The notes: generated from the letters alone by a model not told the origin. DNA of 64,000 nucleotides from Ewingella allii (GCF_044430645.1 NZ_JAWUDN010000008.1:62001-126000), one strand, 5' to 3'; counted from the first letter of the stretch, positions 52,251 through 61,723 are shown. Made by a program: numbers and translations.

Positions 52251-52498
52251 CTCTTATTGAGCTATAAGCAAACCTCGCCTGACGGCAAGGTCTCACTTAC
52301 AACCCATATGCTTCACTGCCAAATTGCGGCGAAAAACGCGCAACTTGAATCAATTCACATAGATGCTATTCACTCGATGAATATTTTGAATGAAATAAAT
52401 AGCTGGATTGCCCGGAAACCGGGTGGCTGAGACGTGCGCTGCGACAGCGCGGGTCCAGACACCGTAATGACGATTATCCGACGAAGAAGTTACTCCCC
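52251..52498 (-). promoter_or_regulatory. yybP-ykoY (manganese) riboswitch of alx
   Basis: The minus-strand leader starts with GGGGAGTA (52498-52491) and later contains GAGACCTTGCC (52294-52284), the two most conserved segments of the yybP-ykoY family, known at alx in E. coli as the pH-responsive element. Hairpins lie between them, including GCGCTGTCGCAGCGC and CACCCGGTTTCCGGG. The family binds Mn2+ and lets transcription or translation proceed. Exact boundaries are approximate, and the spacing between the motifs is longer than in minimal members. Confidence 0.75.
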
Positions 52499-52563
52499 TT
52501 TGCATGGCAGAAAGTAATCCAACCCGTGTCTAAAGTCAAACATTCTGACACATTATGAAATAT

Positions 52564-53310
52564 TCAGCCTGCCAGTGCATTACGCTTGCCGAGCGCCGCA
52601 ACAAACGACAGCAACAGCCCCTGAGCCAGCGGCGTATCACTGAGTTGCTGTAATTTCTCAGCATAGTTGACGTTGTCATTAAACGCCTGCGCGTCAAGCC
52701 ATTCCAGATAGGTTTTCATCACATAACCTGAGAATTCAGGGTGGAACTGCGTGCTGATGGCATTCGGGCCGTAGCGCAGGATCTGGTGTGGGTCGACGGA
52801 GGAGCGCGCCAGCACCGTGGCGCAGGCGGGTGGGGTGATCACGGCTTGCAGATGTATAAGGTTTGCCGCGAAGCGAGCGGGCAGGTGCGACAACAGCGGG
52901 TCGAGATGGCCGCTCGGCGTGAGTTCGATGTCCAAAGTACCGACTTCAATACCTTGCGCCAGATAATCCACTTCGCCGCCCAATGCATAGGCCATCAGCT
53001 GATGCCCGTAGCAAGCGCCAAACAGCGGCAGCTCTTGCAGCATCGCCAGACGCACCCAGTCGGCGGCGGCTTCGCTCCAGTCCAGATGCTCAGTCACCAT
53101 GCTGCGCGAGCCGGTGATGATGGCGCCGCAGTAGTTTTCCGGCGGCAGGGGGCGTTCGCCCGCCTGCAGATCGACAATTTGCAGCTGCTGGGGATTGATG
53201 TCCCCCTGACGCAGGAACATCTGCGGGAAATTGCCGTGGACGTCCTGAATCGGCCCTGGTGCGTGGCCGGTTTGTAATATCAGTAATGGCTTCAGATTGG
53301 CTGCGCTCAT
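52564..53310 (-). CDS. Class I glutamine amidotransferase-like protein
   Basis: This 248-residue stand-alone GATase1 domain resembles the amidase half of GMP synthase. The nucleophile elbow GACYGHQL has Cys at residue 100, and the His190/Glu192 pair is in TQFHPEFSG. Such proteins usually hydrolyse glutamine or a gamma-glutamyl compound; the substrate cannot be read. I chose ATG 53310 (MSAANLKP) with GGGAG upstream. It is 23 bases downstream of ygjR on the same strand and probably cotranscribed. Confidence 0.85.
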   Translation of the reverse strand: MSAANLKPLLILQTGHAPGPIQDVHGNFPQMFLRQGDINPQQLQIVDLQAGERPLPPENYCGAIITGSRSMVTEHLDWSEAAADWVRLAMLQELPLFGACYGHQLMAYALGGEVDYLAQGIEVGTLDIELTPSGHLDPLLSHLPARFAANLIHLQAVITPPACATVLARSSVDPHQILRYGPNAISTQFHPEFSGYVMKTYLEWLDAQAFNDNVNYAEKLQQLSDTPLAQGLLLSFVAALGKRNALAG

Positions 53311-53333
53311 CTCAACTCCCACTCACATGTCGT

Positions 53334-54338
53334 CTATTTATCTGCCGGGTTATCTGCTTTCTTGTCTGCCGGGAAAACCACGCCGGTCTGGCGGCGGATT
53401 TCGGTGAGCAGCTTGGCGGTAATACGTGAAACTTCCAGCCCCGGATGGCCTACGAACTGGTTATCGACCAGCAGCGCAAAAGTTTCAGCCTCATACAGCA
53501 TGGTGTTGATGTGCTGTGGTTGGGTGAGATCTAACTTTTGGCTGCCGCGGGGCGTCAGGCTAAGTGTCTGGCATTCGGAGATTTTCTCCATCTGCAAAGT
53601 GCCTTCCTCCCCTTGGATCTCACTGGCGAGATGGGAATCGGCGATTTTCGAATGGTTGATCACCACGTCGAAACCATCGGCATATTGCAGCACGACGGTG
53701 CCCTGACCATCGACGCCGCTTTCCAGCAGAGTGGCAGAGGCTTGAACTGAAAGGGGTTCGCCAAACAGGGAAACCGTGCTCGCCAGACAGTAATAGCCAA
53801 TGTCCATAATTGACCCATTGGAGAAGGCCGGATTGAAGGTGTTTGGGTTCTCGCCCGCCAGATAACGCGGGTAGCGCGACGAATATTGGCAGTAGTTGAA
53901 AATAGCTTTGCGCAGCTTACCAATGCGATTTAGCGCGCCTTTCATATGCAGGAAATTCGGCAGATAGGCGGTTTTAAAGGCTTCGAACAGCACCACGTTA
54001 TTCTCGGTGGCGCAGGCAATCATCTCTTCGGCCTGTTGCAGATTCGACGACAGCGGCTTTTCGCAAATCACGTGCTTTTTGTGGCGCAGGAACAGCAAGG
54101 ATTGCTGGCAGTGCATGGAGTTCGGGCTGGCGATATACACCGCGTCAATGTGGTCCGAGGCGGCGAGGGCGTCGAGCGAGTCGAAATAGTGCTCCACCGG
54201 ATAATCGTGACCAAAGGCTTTGGCACCCTCAAGCGTGCGGGAATAGATCGCGGTGAGCTTCATTTTGCCACTCTCATGAGCGGCATCGATGAAGCGCTGG
54301 GTGATCCAGTTAGTTCCAATTACTGCAAAACGAATCAT
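53334..54338 (-). CDS. ygjR: Gfo/Idh/MocA-family oxidoreductase YgjR
   Basis: This 334-residue NAD(P)-dependent dehydrogenase-like protein has an N-terminal Rossmann domain (RFAVIGTNWITQRFI) and the active-site EKP motif (HVICEKPLSS) near residues 90-99. The C-terminal substrate domain contains GSIMDIGYYCL. It matches E. coli YgjR in sequence and in order with ygjP. The substrate is unknown. I chose ATG 54338 with TGGAG upstream; the frame extends 36 codons further without family similarity. Confidence 0.9.
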   Translation of the reverse strand: MIRFAVIGTNWITQRFIDAAHESGKMKLTAIYSRTLEGAKAFGHDYPVEHYFDSLDALAASDHIDAVYIASPNSMHCQQSLLFLRHKKHVICEKPLSSNLQQAEEMIACATENNVVLFEAFKTAYLPNFLHMKGALNRIGKLRKAIFNYCQYSSRYPRYLAGENPNTFNPAFSNGSIMDIGYYCLASTVSLFGEPLSVQASATLLESGVDGQGTVVLQYADGFDVVINHSKIADSHLASEIQGEEGTLQMEKISECQTLSLTPRGSQKLDLTQPQHINTMLYEAETFALLVDNQFVGHPGLEVSRITAKLLTEIRRQTGVVFPADKKADNPADK

Positions 54339-54450
54339 GGTTGCTCCAGTACCCGCCATCCTTCGAGCCGCCTCGGCGTTATTTGCCTTGATGCAATCCG
54401 AATGATTTTGGGTAGGTATGGTGTTTTTAAAAATCAAATGCACCAAATTA

Positions 54451-54957
54451 TTAGAGATAAAGTTTCCCGAATAACTCCAGATGCGTCAGGTACATGCGTG
54501 TGTCGAATTCTAGCTGATGGTAGTCGGGCGCCATATGACAGCAAAGGCTATAAAATGCCTTATTGTGATCTTTCTCTTTAAGGTGCGCTAACTCGTGCAC
54601 CACGATCATTTTCAAAAAGGCTTCCGGCGCGGTTTTGAATACCGTCGCCACGCGGATCTCAGCCTTGGCCTTCAACTTTCCGCCCTGAATCCGCGAAATG
54701 GCCGTGTGCAGGCCGAGCGCGTGCTTCATGACGTGAATTTTATTGTCATAGGCGACTTTGCTCAGCGGCGATGAGCTGCGCAGATATTGATTTTTGAGGT
54801 CCAGCGTATACTGGTACAGCGACTTGTCGGTGGTGAGTTCGTGCGGTTGCGGATAGCGCGACAGCAAAACTTGGCCCAGACGCTGCTGGTCAATCAATTG
54901 GCGTACCTGAGCCTGTAGCGACTCGGGATAGCCTTGTAGATAGGTCAATTCAGGCAT
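54451..54957 (-). CDS. ygjP: YgjP-like metallopeptidase-fold protein
   Basis: This 168-residue protein of the YgjP/DUF45 (SprT-like gluzincin) family has the zinc motif HELAHLKEKDH, with His121, Glu122, His125 and His131. The conserved GGKLKAKAEIRVATVF precedes the motif. It matches E. coli YgjP, whose role is not settled. It is divergent from rlmG and upstream of ygjR on the same strand, with a 112-base gap to that gene. Confidence 0.9.
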   Translation of the reverse strand: MPELTYLQGYPESLQAQVRQLIDQQRLGQVLLSRYPQPHELTTDKSLYQYTLDLKNQYLRSSSPLSKVAYDNKIHVMKHALGLHTAISRIQGGKLKAKAEIRVATVFKTAPEAFLKMIVVHELAHLKEKDHNKAFYSLCCHMAPDYHQLEFDTRMYLTHLELFGKLYL

Positions 54958-55095
54958 AACTGTTTGCTTTAGCTCTCATTGATCCGCAAAGAGTGCCGCA
55001 ATGGCGGCAGATAAAGCCTTTTTAACTGAAAAAACATTTTACTGATAGCCCAATTTAAGGGATAAACAGCGCAAATTGAATAATGAGGAGGGCCA

Positions 55096-56247
55096 ATGAG
55101 CCAATTCGAACTCGAACAAGGTGATCAACTGCTGCAACTGGAACTGGAACGTTACCCGCAAGATGAGGCGGCGACGCAGTTGCAGGCATGGGAAGCTGCG
55201 GACGAATATCTGCTGCAAACCCTGACCACCGACGCGCTCAATGGCCGTCCTGTCCTGATCTTTAACGACGCTTTCGGCACGCTGGCTTGCGCGCTGCAAC
55301 AGTTCGAACCGACCAGCATCAGCGACTCCTTTATGAGTCAGCTGGCGACGCGCCACAACCTGCGTTTGAACCATTTCGACGAAAGCCGCGTCGCCCAGCA
55401 AAGCAGTCTGGTTCCGCTGCCAATCAATCCTGGCCTGGTGGTTATCAAGATACCAAAAACCTTGGCTCTGCTGGAGCAACAGCTGATTGCCCTGCGCGAA
55501 GTGGTGACGCAGGACACGCAGATTATCGCCGGTGCCAAGGCGCGTGACATCCACACCTCCACGCTACAGCTGTTCGAGAAGATTCTTGGTCCGACTAAAA
55601 CCACGCTGGCGTGGAAGAAGGCTCGCCTGATTCACTGCCAGCCGACTTTGCCTGCGCAAGCCGCCGAGCCTGTTACCACCGAATGGGCGCTGGATGACAG
55701 CGAATTTCGCATCACCAACCATGCCAACGTGTTCTCGCGCACCGGGCTGGATATTGGCGCGCGCTTCTTCATGCAACATTTGCCGGAAGGCATTGAAGGG
55801 CGGATTGCTGATTTAGGCTGTGGCAATGGCGTGATCGGCATGACCGCGCTGGCGCTGAATCCAGATGCAGAGATGCTGTTTGTCGATGAGTCATACATGG
55901 CGGTGGAGTCGAGCAAGCTGAATGTCGAAAACAACCTGCCGGAAGATATCAGCCGCTGTCAGTTTGAAGTGAATAACATGCTGGCCGGCGTTGAGCGCGA
56001 AAGCCTGCACGCCGTGCTGTGCAACCCGCCATTCCATCAGGGCACGGTGATCAGCGATGACACCGCGTGGCGCATGTTTTGCGACGCCAAGCGCTGCCTG
56101 CAAACCGGCGGCGAGCTGCGCATCGTCGGTAACCGTCATCTGGACTACTACCAGAAGCTGCGCCGCCTGTTCGGCAACTGCACCACCATCGCCACCAATC
56201 AGAAATTCGTTATTCTGCGCGCGGTGAAGTCAGCGGCTAGAGGGTAG
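55096..56247 (+). CDS. rlmG: 23S rRNA (guanine(1835)-N(2))-methyltransferase RlmG
   Basis: RlmG methylates G1835 of 23S rRNA on naked RNA. The 383-residue protein has two Rossmann-like halves. The second has the SAM-binding RIADLGCGNGVIG and the N2-guanine methyltransferase motif CNPPFHQG. GAGGAG precedes the ATG. It matches E. coli YgjO and lies in the same neighbourhood (ygjP, fadH). It converges with fadH. Confidence 0.95.
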   Translation: MSQFELEQGDQLLQLELERYPQDEAATQLQAWEAADEYLLQTLTTDALNGRPVLIFNDAFGTLACALQQFEPTSISDSFMSQLATRHNLRLNHFDESRVAQQSSLVPLPINPGLVVIKIPKTLALLEQQLIALREVVTQDTQIIAGAKARDIHTSTLQLFEKILGPTKTTLAWKKARLIHCQPTLPAQAAEPVTTEWALDDSEFRITNHANVFSRTGLDIGARFFMQHLPEGIEGRIADLGCGNGVIGMTALALNPDAEMLFVDESYMAVESSKLNVENNLPEDISRCQFEVNNMLAGVERESLHAVLCNPPFHQGTVISDDTAWRMFCDAKRCLQTGGELRIVGNRHLDYYQKLRRLFGNCTTIATNQKFVILRAVKSAARG

Positions 56248-56294
56248 GTTTTTAGAAGTCATGTCGGGCGTGGCCTTTGCTGCGCCCGATAGTT

Positions 56295-58331
56295 TCAAAT
56301 TGCCATCGCCAGTCTCGTTCCTTGATCTATCGCCCGTCGGGCGTCCAGCTCTACAGCCATTTCGGCGCCGCCAATCAAATGTACGACTTTCCCGGCTGCT
56401 AAAAGGGGAACCTGCAAGTCACGCTGCGGCTCCTGACCCGCGCAAATAATGATGTTATCCACCGCCAGACACTCCTCCGCGCCGTCGCGCAAGATGTGCA
56501 GACCTTGGTCATCAATGCGTTGATAGGTCACGCCGCTCCACATCTTCACGCCGCGTTGCAGCAGGCTGGCGCGGTGGATCCAGCCGGTGGTTTTGCCCAA
56601 GTTCGCTCCCACTTTACTGGTTTTGCGTTGCAGCAGCACGATTTGCCGCGCCGCCGGTTCGGCTTGCGGGCCGTCGGCGCTCAATCCGCCGCGTTGGGTG
56701 AGGCTTTGATCGATGCCCCATTCGTGGCTGAAAGCGCGGCTGTCGAGACTGGCCGAAGGGCCGTTTTGCACCAGATATTCGGCGGTATCAAAACCAATGC
56801 CGCCGGAGCCGATGATGGCGACGCGTCGGCCAACCGGCTTTTTATCTCTGAGCACGTCGAGATAGGTCAGCACGCTCGGGTGGTCTATTCCCGGGATTTC
56901 GGGCAGACGGGGAAGTATGCCGCACGCCAAAACGATTTCATCGAAGCCATTGAGCTGGCTGGCATCCACTTTTTCGCCCAGACGCAGCGTCACCTGCAAA
57001 ATAGCTAACTGGCGCGAGTAGTAGCGCAGCGTCTGGTAAAACTCCTCCTTACCGGGAATTTGCTTGGCGATATTAAACTGCCCACCAATCTCACTGTTGG
57101 CGTCGAACAGGGTGACCTGATGCCCGCGACTGGCGGCCGTGATAGCGAAGGAAAGCCCCGCCGGGCCAGCGCCAACCACCGCCAGACGTTTGGCGCGCTG
57201 GGCCGGGATCAGCGGCATTTCGGTTTCGCGGCAGGCGCGCGGATTCACCAGACAGGAGGTGAGTTCGCCGACAAAAATCTGGTCCAGACAGGCCTGATTG
57301 CAGCCGATACAGGTGTTTATCTCATCTGCGCGGCCCTGCGCGGCTTTCTGCACAAAGGCCGGGTCGGCGAGGAAGGGGCGCGCCATGGAGACCATATCCG
57401 CGCAGCCGTTAGCCAATAGCTCTTCGGCCACCTGCGGATCGTTAATGCGGTTGGTGGTGATCAACGGAATGTTCACCTTGCCCATTAACTTGCGCGTCAC
57501 CCAGCTAAACCCTGCGCGCGGCACCATGGTGGCGATGGTCGGCACCCGCGCCTCGTGCCAGCCAATGCCGGTGTTGATGATGCTGGCACCGGCCTGCTCA
57601 ATGCCTTTGGCGAGGGCTTCTATCTCCTCCCAGTTCGAGCCTTCTTCCACTAAATCCAGCATCGACAGGCGATAGATAATAATGAAGTGTGGGCCACAGG
57701 CCTGGCGCACGGCGCGCACTATTTCCAGAGCGAATCGCATGCGGTTTTGCGCATTGCCGCCCCACTGGTCGCTGCGCTGGTTGGTGCGCGCGGCCAAAAA
57801 CTGGTTAATCAAATAACCCTCTGAACCCATGATTTCCACGCCGTCATAGTCGGCCTGCTGCGCCAGCGCAGCGCACTGGGCGAAGTCGGCAATCGTCTCT
57901 TCAATCTGTTCGTGAGTCAGCGCCAGCGGGGAGAAACGGTTGATTGGCGCCTGCAACGCCGATGGTGCCACGGGGTTAGGCTGATAGCTGTAACGCCCGG
58001 CGTGGAGGATCTGCAAGGCGATTTTCCCGCCAGCCTGATGAACTGCCTCCGTCACCACTTGGTGATGGGCGATTTGCTGCTGCTGGTTGAGCACCGAGCC
58101 GCCGCGATACACCACGCCCTGCGCGTTGGGGGCGATGCCGCCGGTGACAATCAGGCCCACGCCCGCGGCGGCGCGCTCGGCATAGAAAGCCGCCATGCGC
58201 TGCGGCCCCTCTTCCAACTCTTCCAGCCCGGTATGCATTGACCCCATCAGCACGCGGTTTTTCAGCTGGGTAAAGCCTAAATCCAGCGGGGCTAACAGGT
58301 GAGGATAAAACGGCGCGTTGTGTTCGGTCAT
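56295..58331 (-). CDS. fadH: 2,4-dienoyl-CoA reductase
   Basis: FadH reduces 2,4-dienoyl-CoA so that polyunsaturated fatty acids can enter beta-oxidation. The 678-residue protein has an N-terminal old-yellow-enzyme barrel with FMN, a 4Fe-4S cluster on Cys341, 344, 348 and 360 (CIGCNQACLDQ then SCLVNPRAC), and FAD and NADPH Rossmann domains (GAGPAGLSFA, GSGGIGFDTA). The first six residues extend the E. coli N-terminus. AGGG lies upstream of the ATG. Confidence 0.96.
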   Translation of the reverse strand: MTEHNAPFYPHLLAPLDLGFTQLKNRVLMGSMHTGLEELEEGPQRMAAFYAERAAAGVGLIVTGGIAPNAQGVVYRGGSVLNQQQQIAHHQVVTEAVHQAGGKIALQILHAGRYSYQPNPVAPSALQAPINRFSPLALTHEQIEETIADFAQCAALAQQADYDGVEIMGSEGYLINQFLAARTNQRSDQWGGNAQNRMRFALEIVRAVRQACGPHFIIIYRLSMLDLVEEGSNWEEIEALAKGIEQAGASIINTGIGWHEARVPTIATMVPRAGFSWVTRKLMGKVNIPLITTNRINDPQVAEELLANGCADMVSMARPFLADPAFVQKAAQGRADEINTCIGCNQACLDQIFVGELTSCLVNPRACRETEMPLIPAQRAKRLAVVGAGPAGLSFAITAASRGHQVTLFDANSEIGGQFNIAKQIPGKEEFYQTLRYYSRQLAILQVTLRLGEKVDASQLNGFDEIVLACGILPRLPEIPGIDHPSVLTYLDVLRDKKPVGRRVAIIGSGGIGFDTAEYLVQNGPSASLDSRAFSHEWGIDQSLTQRGGLSADGPQAEPAARQIVLLQRKTSKVGANLGKTTGWIHRASLLQRGVKMWSGVTYQRIDDQGLHILRDGAEECLAVDNIIICAGQEPQRDLQVPLLAAGKVVHLIGGAEMAVELDARRAIDQGTRLAMAI

Positions 58332-58334
58332 AAG

Positions 58335-58355
58335 TCAGACCCTTAAGTGGTCGGA
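58335..58355. promoter_or_regulatory. Weak FadR-like inverted repeat before fadH
   Basis: TCAGACC (58335-58341) and GGTCGGA (58349-58355) are inverted at six of seven positions, and TGGTCGGATGA resembles half of the FadR site TGGTCNGACCA. FadR represses fadH in E. coli. The site is only three bases upstream of the start codon and overlaps the ribosome-binding region, which makes it doubtful. Confidence 0.25.
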
Positions 58356-58625
58356 TGAGATAAGAGTCAATTTAGCCGCAGAACGCCAGATTGGAAAGGA
58401 GAGTGGTGCCGAATGTGATGCACTTCATAAAGATCATCCGATGTCGGAAAAACAACAAATAATGTCCATCGACGCTTATGCATTGAGATTAATTTATTAG
58501 CAGGCTTTGTCTTATGAAGAGTATTAAAAAGCATTTATTCCCTGTGCCAATAATTTCCCAACGAAATAAAAATAAGACCGTGGTTACCCCTATTTAATTT
58601 CTACCGGTTTATATAAAAGACATTA

Positions 58626-58654
58626 TTTAAGAGTAATAAGATTATTTTTATAGT
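58626..58654 (+). promoter_or_regulatory. Weak candidate promoter for rpfF
   Basis: TTTAAG (58626-58631) and TATAGT (58649-58654) are spaced by 17 bases within an A+T-rich stretch, about 90 bases before rpfF. The rest of the 411-base gap between fadH and rpfF is A+T-rich and shows no gene or clear operator. Confidence 0.3.
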
Positions 58655-58742
58655 CGCGCTTCGAATCGATTCAGTTCAGGTGGTGGCTGGTCTAGGCTGG
58701 TGCTGCTTCACCCAACCTACCATTCCAACCTGGATATAAACT

Positions 58743-59609
58743 ATGAATCTTATTGACCATACGGCATGCCGTCCATTCACCGAAGCTGGGCATTTATCAC
58801 AAATAGCGGCCTATTATGAAGAGGGTCGAAATGTGATGTGGATGATGCTAAAAGCCTTCCCGCGCCCATGTTTTAATCAGCCTTTAATTGAAGACATTAT
58901 GAAACTGACCTATGCGGCGAAAGCCTCGGGTCTGCGTTTTGATTTTTGGGTAACCGGATCGCTGGTGCCTAATATGTATAATGTAGGAGGAGATTTAAGC
59001 TTTTTTGTTGAGTCCATTCTCAATAATAAGCGTGAGGCACTGCGCGCCTATGCGCGAGCCTGCATTGACTGCGTACACGCCGCTGCGCGCGGCTTTGACG
59101 TAGGCGCTATCAGCCTGTCGATGATTGAGGGATCGGCGCTGGGTGGCGGTTTTGAGGCCGCGCTGGCGCACCACTATGTCTTAGCGCAAAACACCGCCCG
59201 GATGGGATTCCCAGAAATTGCCTTTAATCTGTTCCCCGGCATGGGCGGTTATTCGCTGGTTTCACGCAAAGCGGGGATGCGTCTGGCGGAGGAGCTGATC
59301 TCAACCGGCGAGTCGCACTCTGCGGAATGGTTTGAAAGCCGGGGGCTGGTGGATGTGGTGTTCCAGCCCGGCGAAGGCTTTATCGCAACCCGTACTTTTA
59401 TCGATACGATGCGACCAAAGTTAAACGGCATTCGGGCCATGCTGCGGGCGCGCCAGAGAGTGCTAAAGCTTTCGCGCTCCGAGTTGATGGATATCACGGA
59501 AGATTGGGTAGATTCAGCGTTTACGCTGGAGGAGAAAGATGTGGCGTACATGGAGCGTCTGGTGATGTTGCAAAACCGCCATACGGCTTCTCTGCGTAAA
59601 TCCGGCTAG
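58743..59609 (+). CDS. rpfF: DSF-family fatty-acid signal synthase RpfF
   Basis: RpfF is a crotonase-fold enzyme that is both dehydratase and thioesterase, turning 3-hydroxyacyl-ACP into a cis-2-unsaturated fatty acid used as a diffusible signal. The 288-residue protein shows the oxyanion-hole region IEGSALGGGFEAAL and MGFPEIAFNLFPGMGGYSL. Glu138 and Glu158 have the same 20-residue spacing as the catalytic Glu141 and Glu161 of the Xanthomonas enzyme. GGATAT precedes the ATG. It is convergent with rpfR, its presumed receptor and partner. Confidence 0.9.
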   Translation: MNLIDHTACRPFTEAGHLSQIAAYYEEGRNVMWMMLKAFPRPCFNQPLIEDIMKLTYAAKASGLRFDFWVTGSLVPNMYNVGGDLSFFVESILNNKREALRAYARACIDCVHAAARGFDVGAISLSMIEGSALGGGFEAALAHHYVLAQNTARMGFPEIAFNLFPGMGGYSLVSRKAGMRLAEELISTGESHSAEWFESRGLVDVVFQPGEGFIATRTFIDTMRPKLNGIRAMLRARQRVLKLSRSELMDITEDWVDSAFTLEEKDVAYMERLVMLQNRHTASLRKSG

Positions 59610-59655
59610 TCTGCTCATGATTGTCGTTAGCGCCGCCAGATGCCGTGACTGACGA

Positions 59656-61665
59656 CTAGCGCGTAACGTTGTTCAAACTACCGGGTGAAGCAATTGCTTT
59701 CTGCACAAGCCAGTGCTCGAGCTCATCGGCGGGCATTGGTTTGGCAAACAGATAGCCCTGTTTGCTATCTACGCCAATTTCATCAATCAGCCGCTCTTCT
59801 TCATGGGTTTCAACCCCTTCGGCAACCACGGTTAATTGCAGGGTTCTTGCTACGGCAACGATAGCCCGGACCAGCGCCTGCGACACTGAATTATGATTAA
59901 TGCCGCGCACAAAGCTTTGATCCAGCTTGATGCAATCCAGCGGGATCCGCGCCAGCTGCGACAGGGAAGAGTAGCCGGTGCCGAAATCGTCCAGATGCAC
60001 TTCCGCGCCCAACTTATGCAGTTGATTGATCATGGTGACGGCCGCTTTTTCATCTTCCACCAGGCAGCTTTCGGTCAGCTCAAAATCCAGCATGCATTGA
60101 GTCATTCCGGCGTTTTGCATCGCCTCGGTAAAATCCGACACCAGCGAACTGCTGTTTAATTGGCGGCCTGACAGATTCACCGCCACACGCAAATTCAGCC
60201 CTTTCTTCTGCCACTCGGTTGCCTGTCGGGTCGCGGTTTCGATAACCCATTTGCCTAGCGGCGCAATCAGGCCGGACTCTTCGGCGTAGGAGATAAAGCT
60301 CTGTGGCTGAATCACGCCGCGCTCGGGCGAGTGCCAGCGCAGCAGGGCTTCGACACTCTTTACTTCGCCATTGTTGGAGATTTTCGGCTGATAATAGAGC
60401 TTCAGCTGTTGCTCCTCGAGGGCTTTTCTCAGATTGGTGTCGAGCCACATGTATTCGGAAACTTTTTTATTCATCTCCGGTGAGAACACGCAGTGCGCGT
60501 TTTTGCCCGCCTCTTTCGCCACGTACATGGCCGTATCGGCGTTGCGGATCAGGCTTTCTGCATCTGTTCCGTGCTGCGGGCAGACCGCGATGCCGCTTGA
60601 GCAGCCGGTATAAACTTCGATTAACCCGATGCGGAAAGGGGCTTTGAGGCGGCCGAGGATCTGTTGGCTGATGGCTTCCAGCTTTTCGACCGACGCTTCG
60701 GTACTAAGAATAATGAATTCGTCACCGCCCAGTCGCGCTAGGGTTTCGGTGTCTTCTAAACAGCCCTGAATAGCGTGAGCCACCTCTTTGAGCAGACGGT
60801 CGCCAAACATGTGTCCGTAAGCGTCATTCACTTTTTTGAAGTTATCCAAGTCGAGATAAATCAGGCCGATAGAGTGGTCACCGCGCAGTTCCAGCGCGCT
60901 TTTCAGCTGGTCTTGCAGGGCGTTGCGGTTGGCAAGGCCGGTGATGAGATCGGTATTGGCTAAGACCCGCAGCCGTTCCTGCGCCATGCGCTCATCGGTG
61001 ATGTCAGAGCCGGAGCAGATGAGGAATTTCTGCTGTTTTCCGCTGCCGCTGTGGACAAATTTATTGCGGAATAAGAACAGGCGCTGGCCTTTTACCGTGT
61101 TAATCCAGCGTTCTACTTCGTATGACTGCTCTTTTTGAAAGAAGCCGGTGATGTTCTGGCGAGAGGCGATGCCTTCTTCCATCGACATAAACATGTCGTA
61201 GGCGCTGCGGCCAATCACGTCCTGCTCGCGTAGGCCGGTGTACTCTTCGCTCAGACGGTTGAAGCGATGCACTTTGCCATCTTGATCGATAATCACGATC
61301 ACCGAGTTGGCTTCGGACACTACCTGTTCGGCGAAGGTCAGCCCCACTTCAAGGTCGTGCGCCACGGACGCGGTATCTTCGAAATCAGAGGCGGTGCCCG
61401 CCCAAACGTTGCTGTCTACCTTACGGCCAACCAAATAGAGACAAATCGGCACGCCGAACAGCGCGACGTCAATGGTGAAGCAAGAGGTGATGCCCGTCAG
61501 TTCGCGAATGCGCGCGGCTTGCAGGCTGGTGAGGGAAACGGCGACGTTAGTCACGCCCTGTTCCGCTGAGAGTTCTAATGCGTTGCTATCTGAACTTAAC
61601 CGCCAGTAGGGGCGCGGTGTACCAAAATGCAGGTATAAAATGGAGTCATCTTGAGCGTCTTTCAT
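59656..61665 (-). CDS. rpfR: DSF receptor RpfR (PAS-GGDEF-EAL)
   Basis: RpfR senses cis-2 fatty acids and links them to cyclic-di-GMP turnover. The 669-residue protein has an N-terminal RpfF-interaction domain (about 1-95, starting ILYLHFGTPRPYWRLSSD), a PAS domain (about 110-225), and a GGDEF domain with GGDEF at 313-317. An EAL domain follows, with the motif at 439-441 and EAL-family metal residues DDFGTGYSS later. Both enzymatic signatures look intact. GGAG lies eight bases upstream of the ATG. The gene ends 46 bases from rpfF, tail to tail. Confidence 0.92.
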   Translation of the reverse strand: MKDAQDDSILYLHFGTPRPYWRLSSDSNALELSAEQGVTNVAVSLTSLQAARIRELTGITSCFTIDVALFGVPICLYLVGRKVDSNVWAGTASDFEDTASVAHDLEVGLTFAEQVVSEANSVIVIIDQDGKVHRFNRLSEEYTGLREQDVIGRSAYDMFMSMEEGIASRQNITGFFQKEQSYEVERWINTVKGQRLFLFRNKFVHSGSGKQQKFLICSGSDITDERMAQERLRVLANTDLITGLANRNALQDQLKSALELRGDHSIGLIYLDLDNFKKVNDAYGHMFGDRLLKEVAHAIQGCLEDTETLARLGGDEFIILSTEASVEKLEAISQQILGRLKAPFRIGLIEVYTGCSSGIAVCPQHGTDAESLIRNADTAMYVAKEAGKNAHCVFSPEMNKKVSEYMWLDTNLRKALEEQQLKLYYQPKISNNGEVKSVEALLRWHSPERGVIQPQSFISYAEESGLIAPLGKWVIETATRQATEWQKKGLNLRVAVNLSGRQLNSSSLVSDFTEAMQNAGMTQCMLDFELTESCLVEDEKAAVTMINQLHKLGAEVHLDDFGTGYSSLSQLARIPLDCIKLDQSFVRGINHNSVSQALVRAIVAVARTLQLTVVAEGVETHEEERLIDEIGVDSKQGYLFAKPMPADELEHWLVQKAIASPGSLNNVTR

Positions 61666-61723
61666 GAAAGTTTCTCCGTGTCACCAGCAACCTGATCTGA
61701 CAATGTGTAAGCAACGTGCAATT

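Noticed and set aside
59623..59656. Hairpin GTCGTTAG/CTGACGAC between rpfF and rpfR as a bidirectional terminator
   Set aside because: The loop is long and there is no T tract on either strand, so the evidence for a terminator is too weak.
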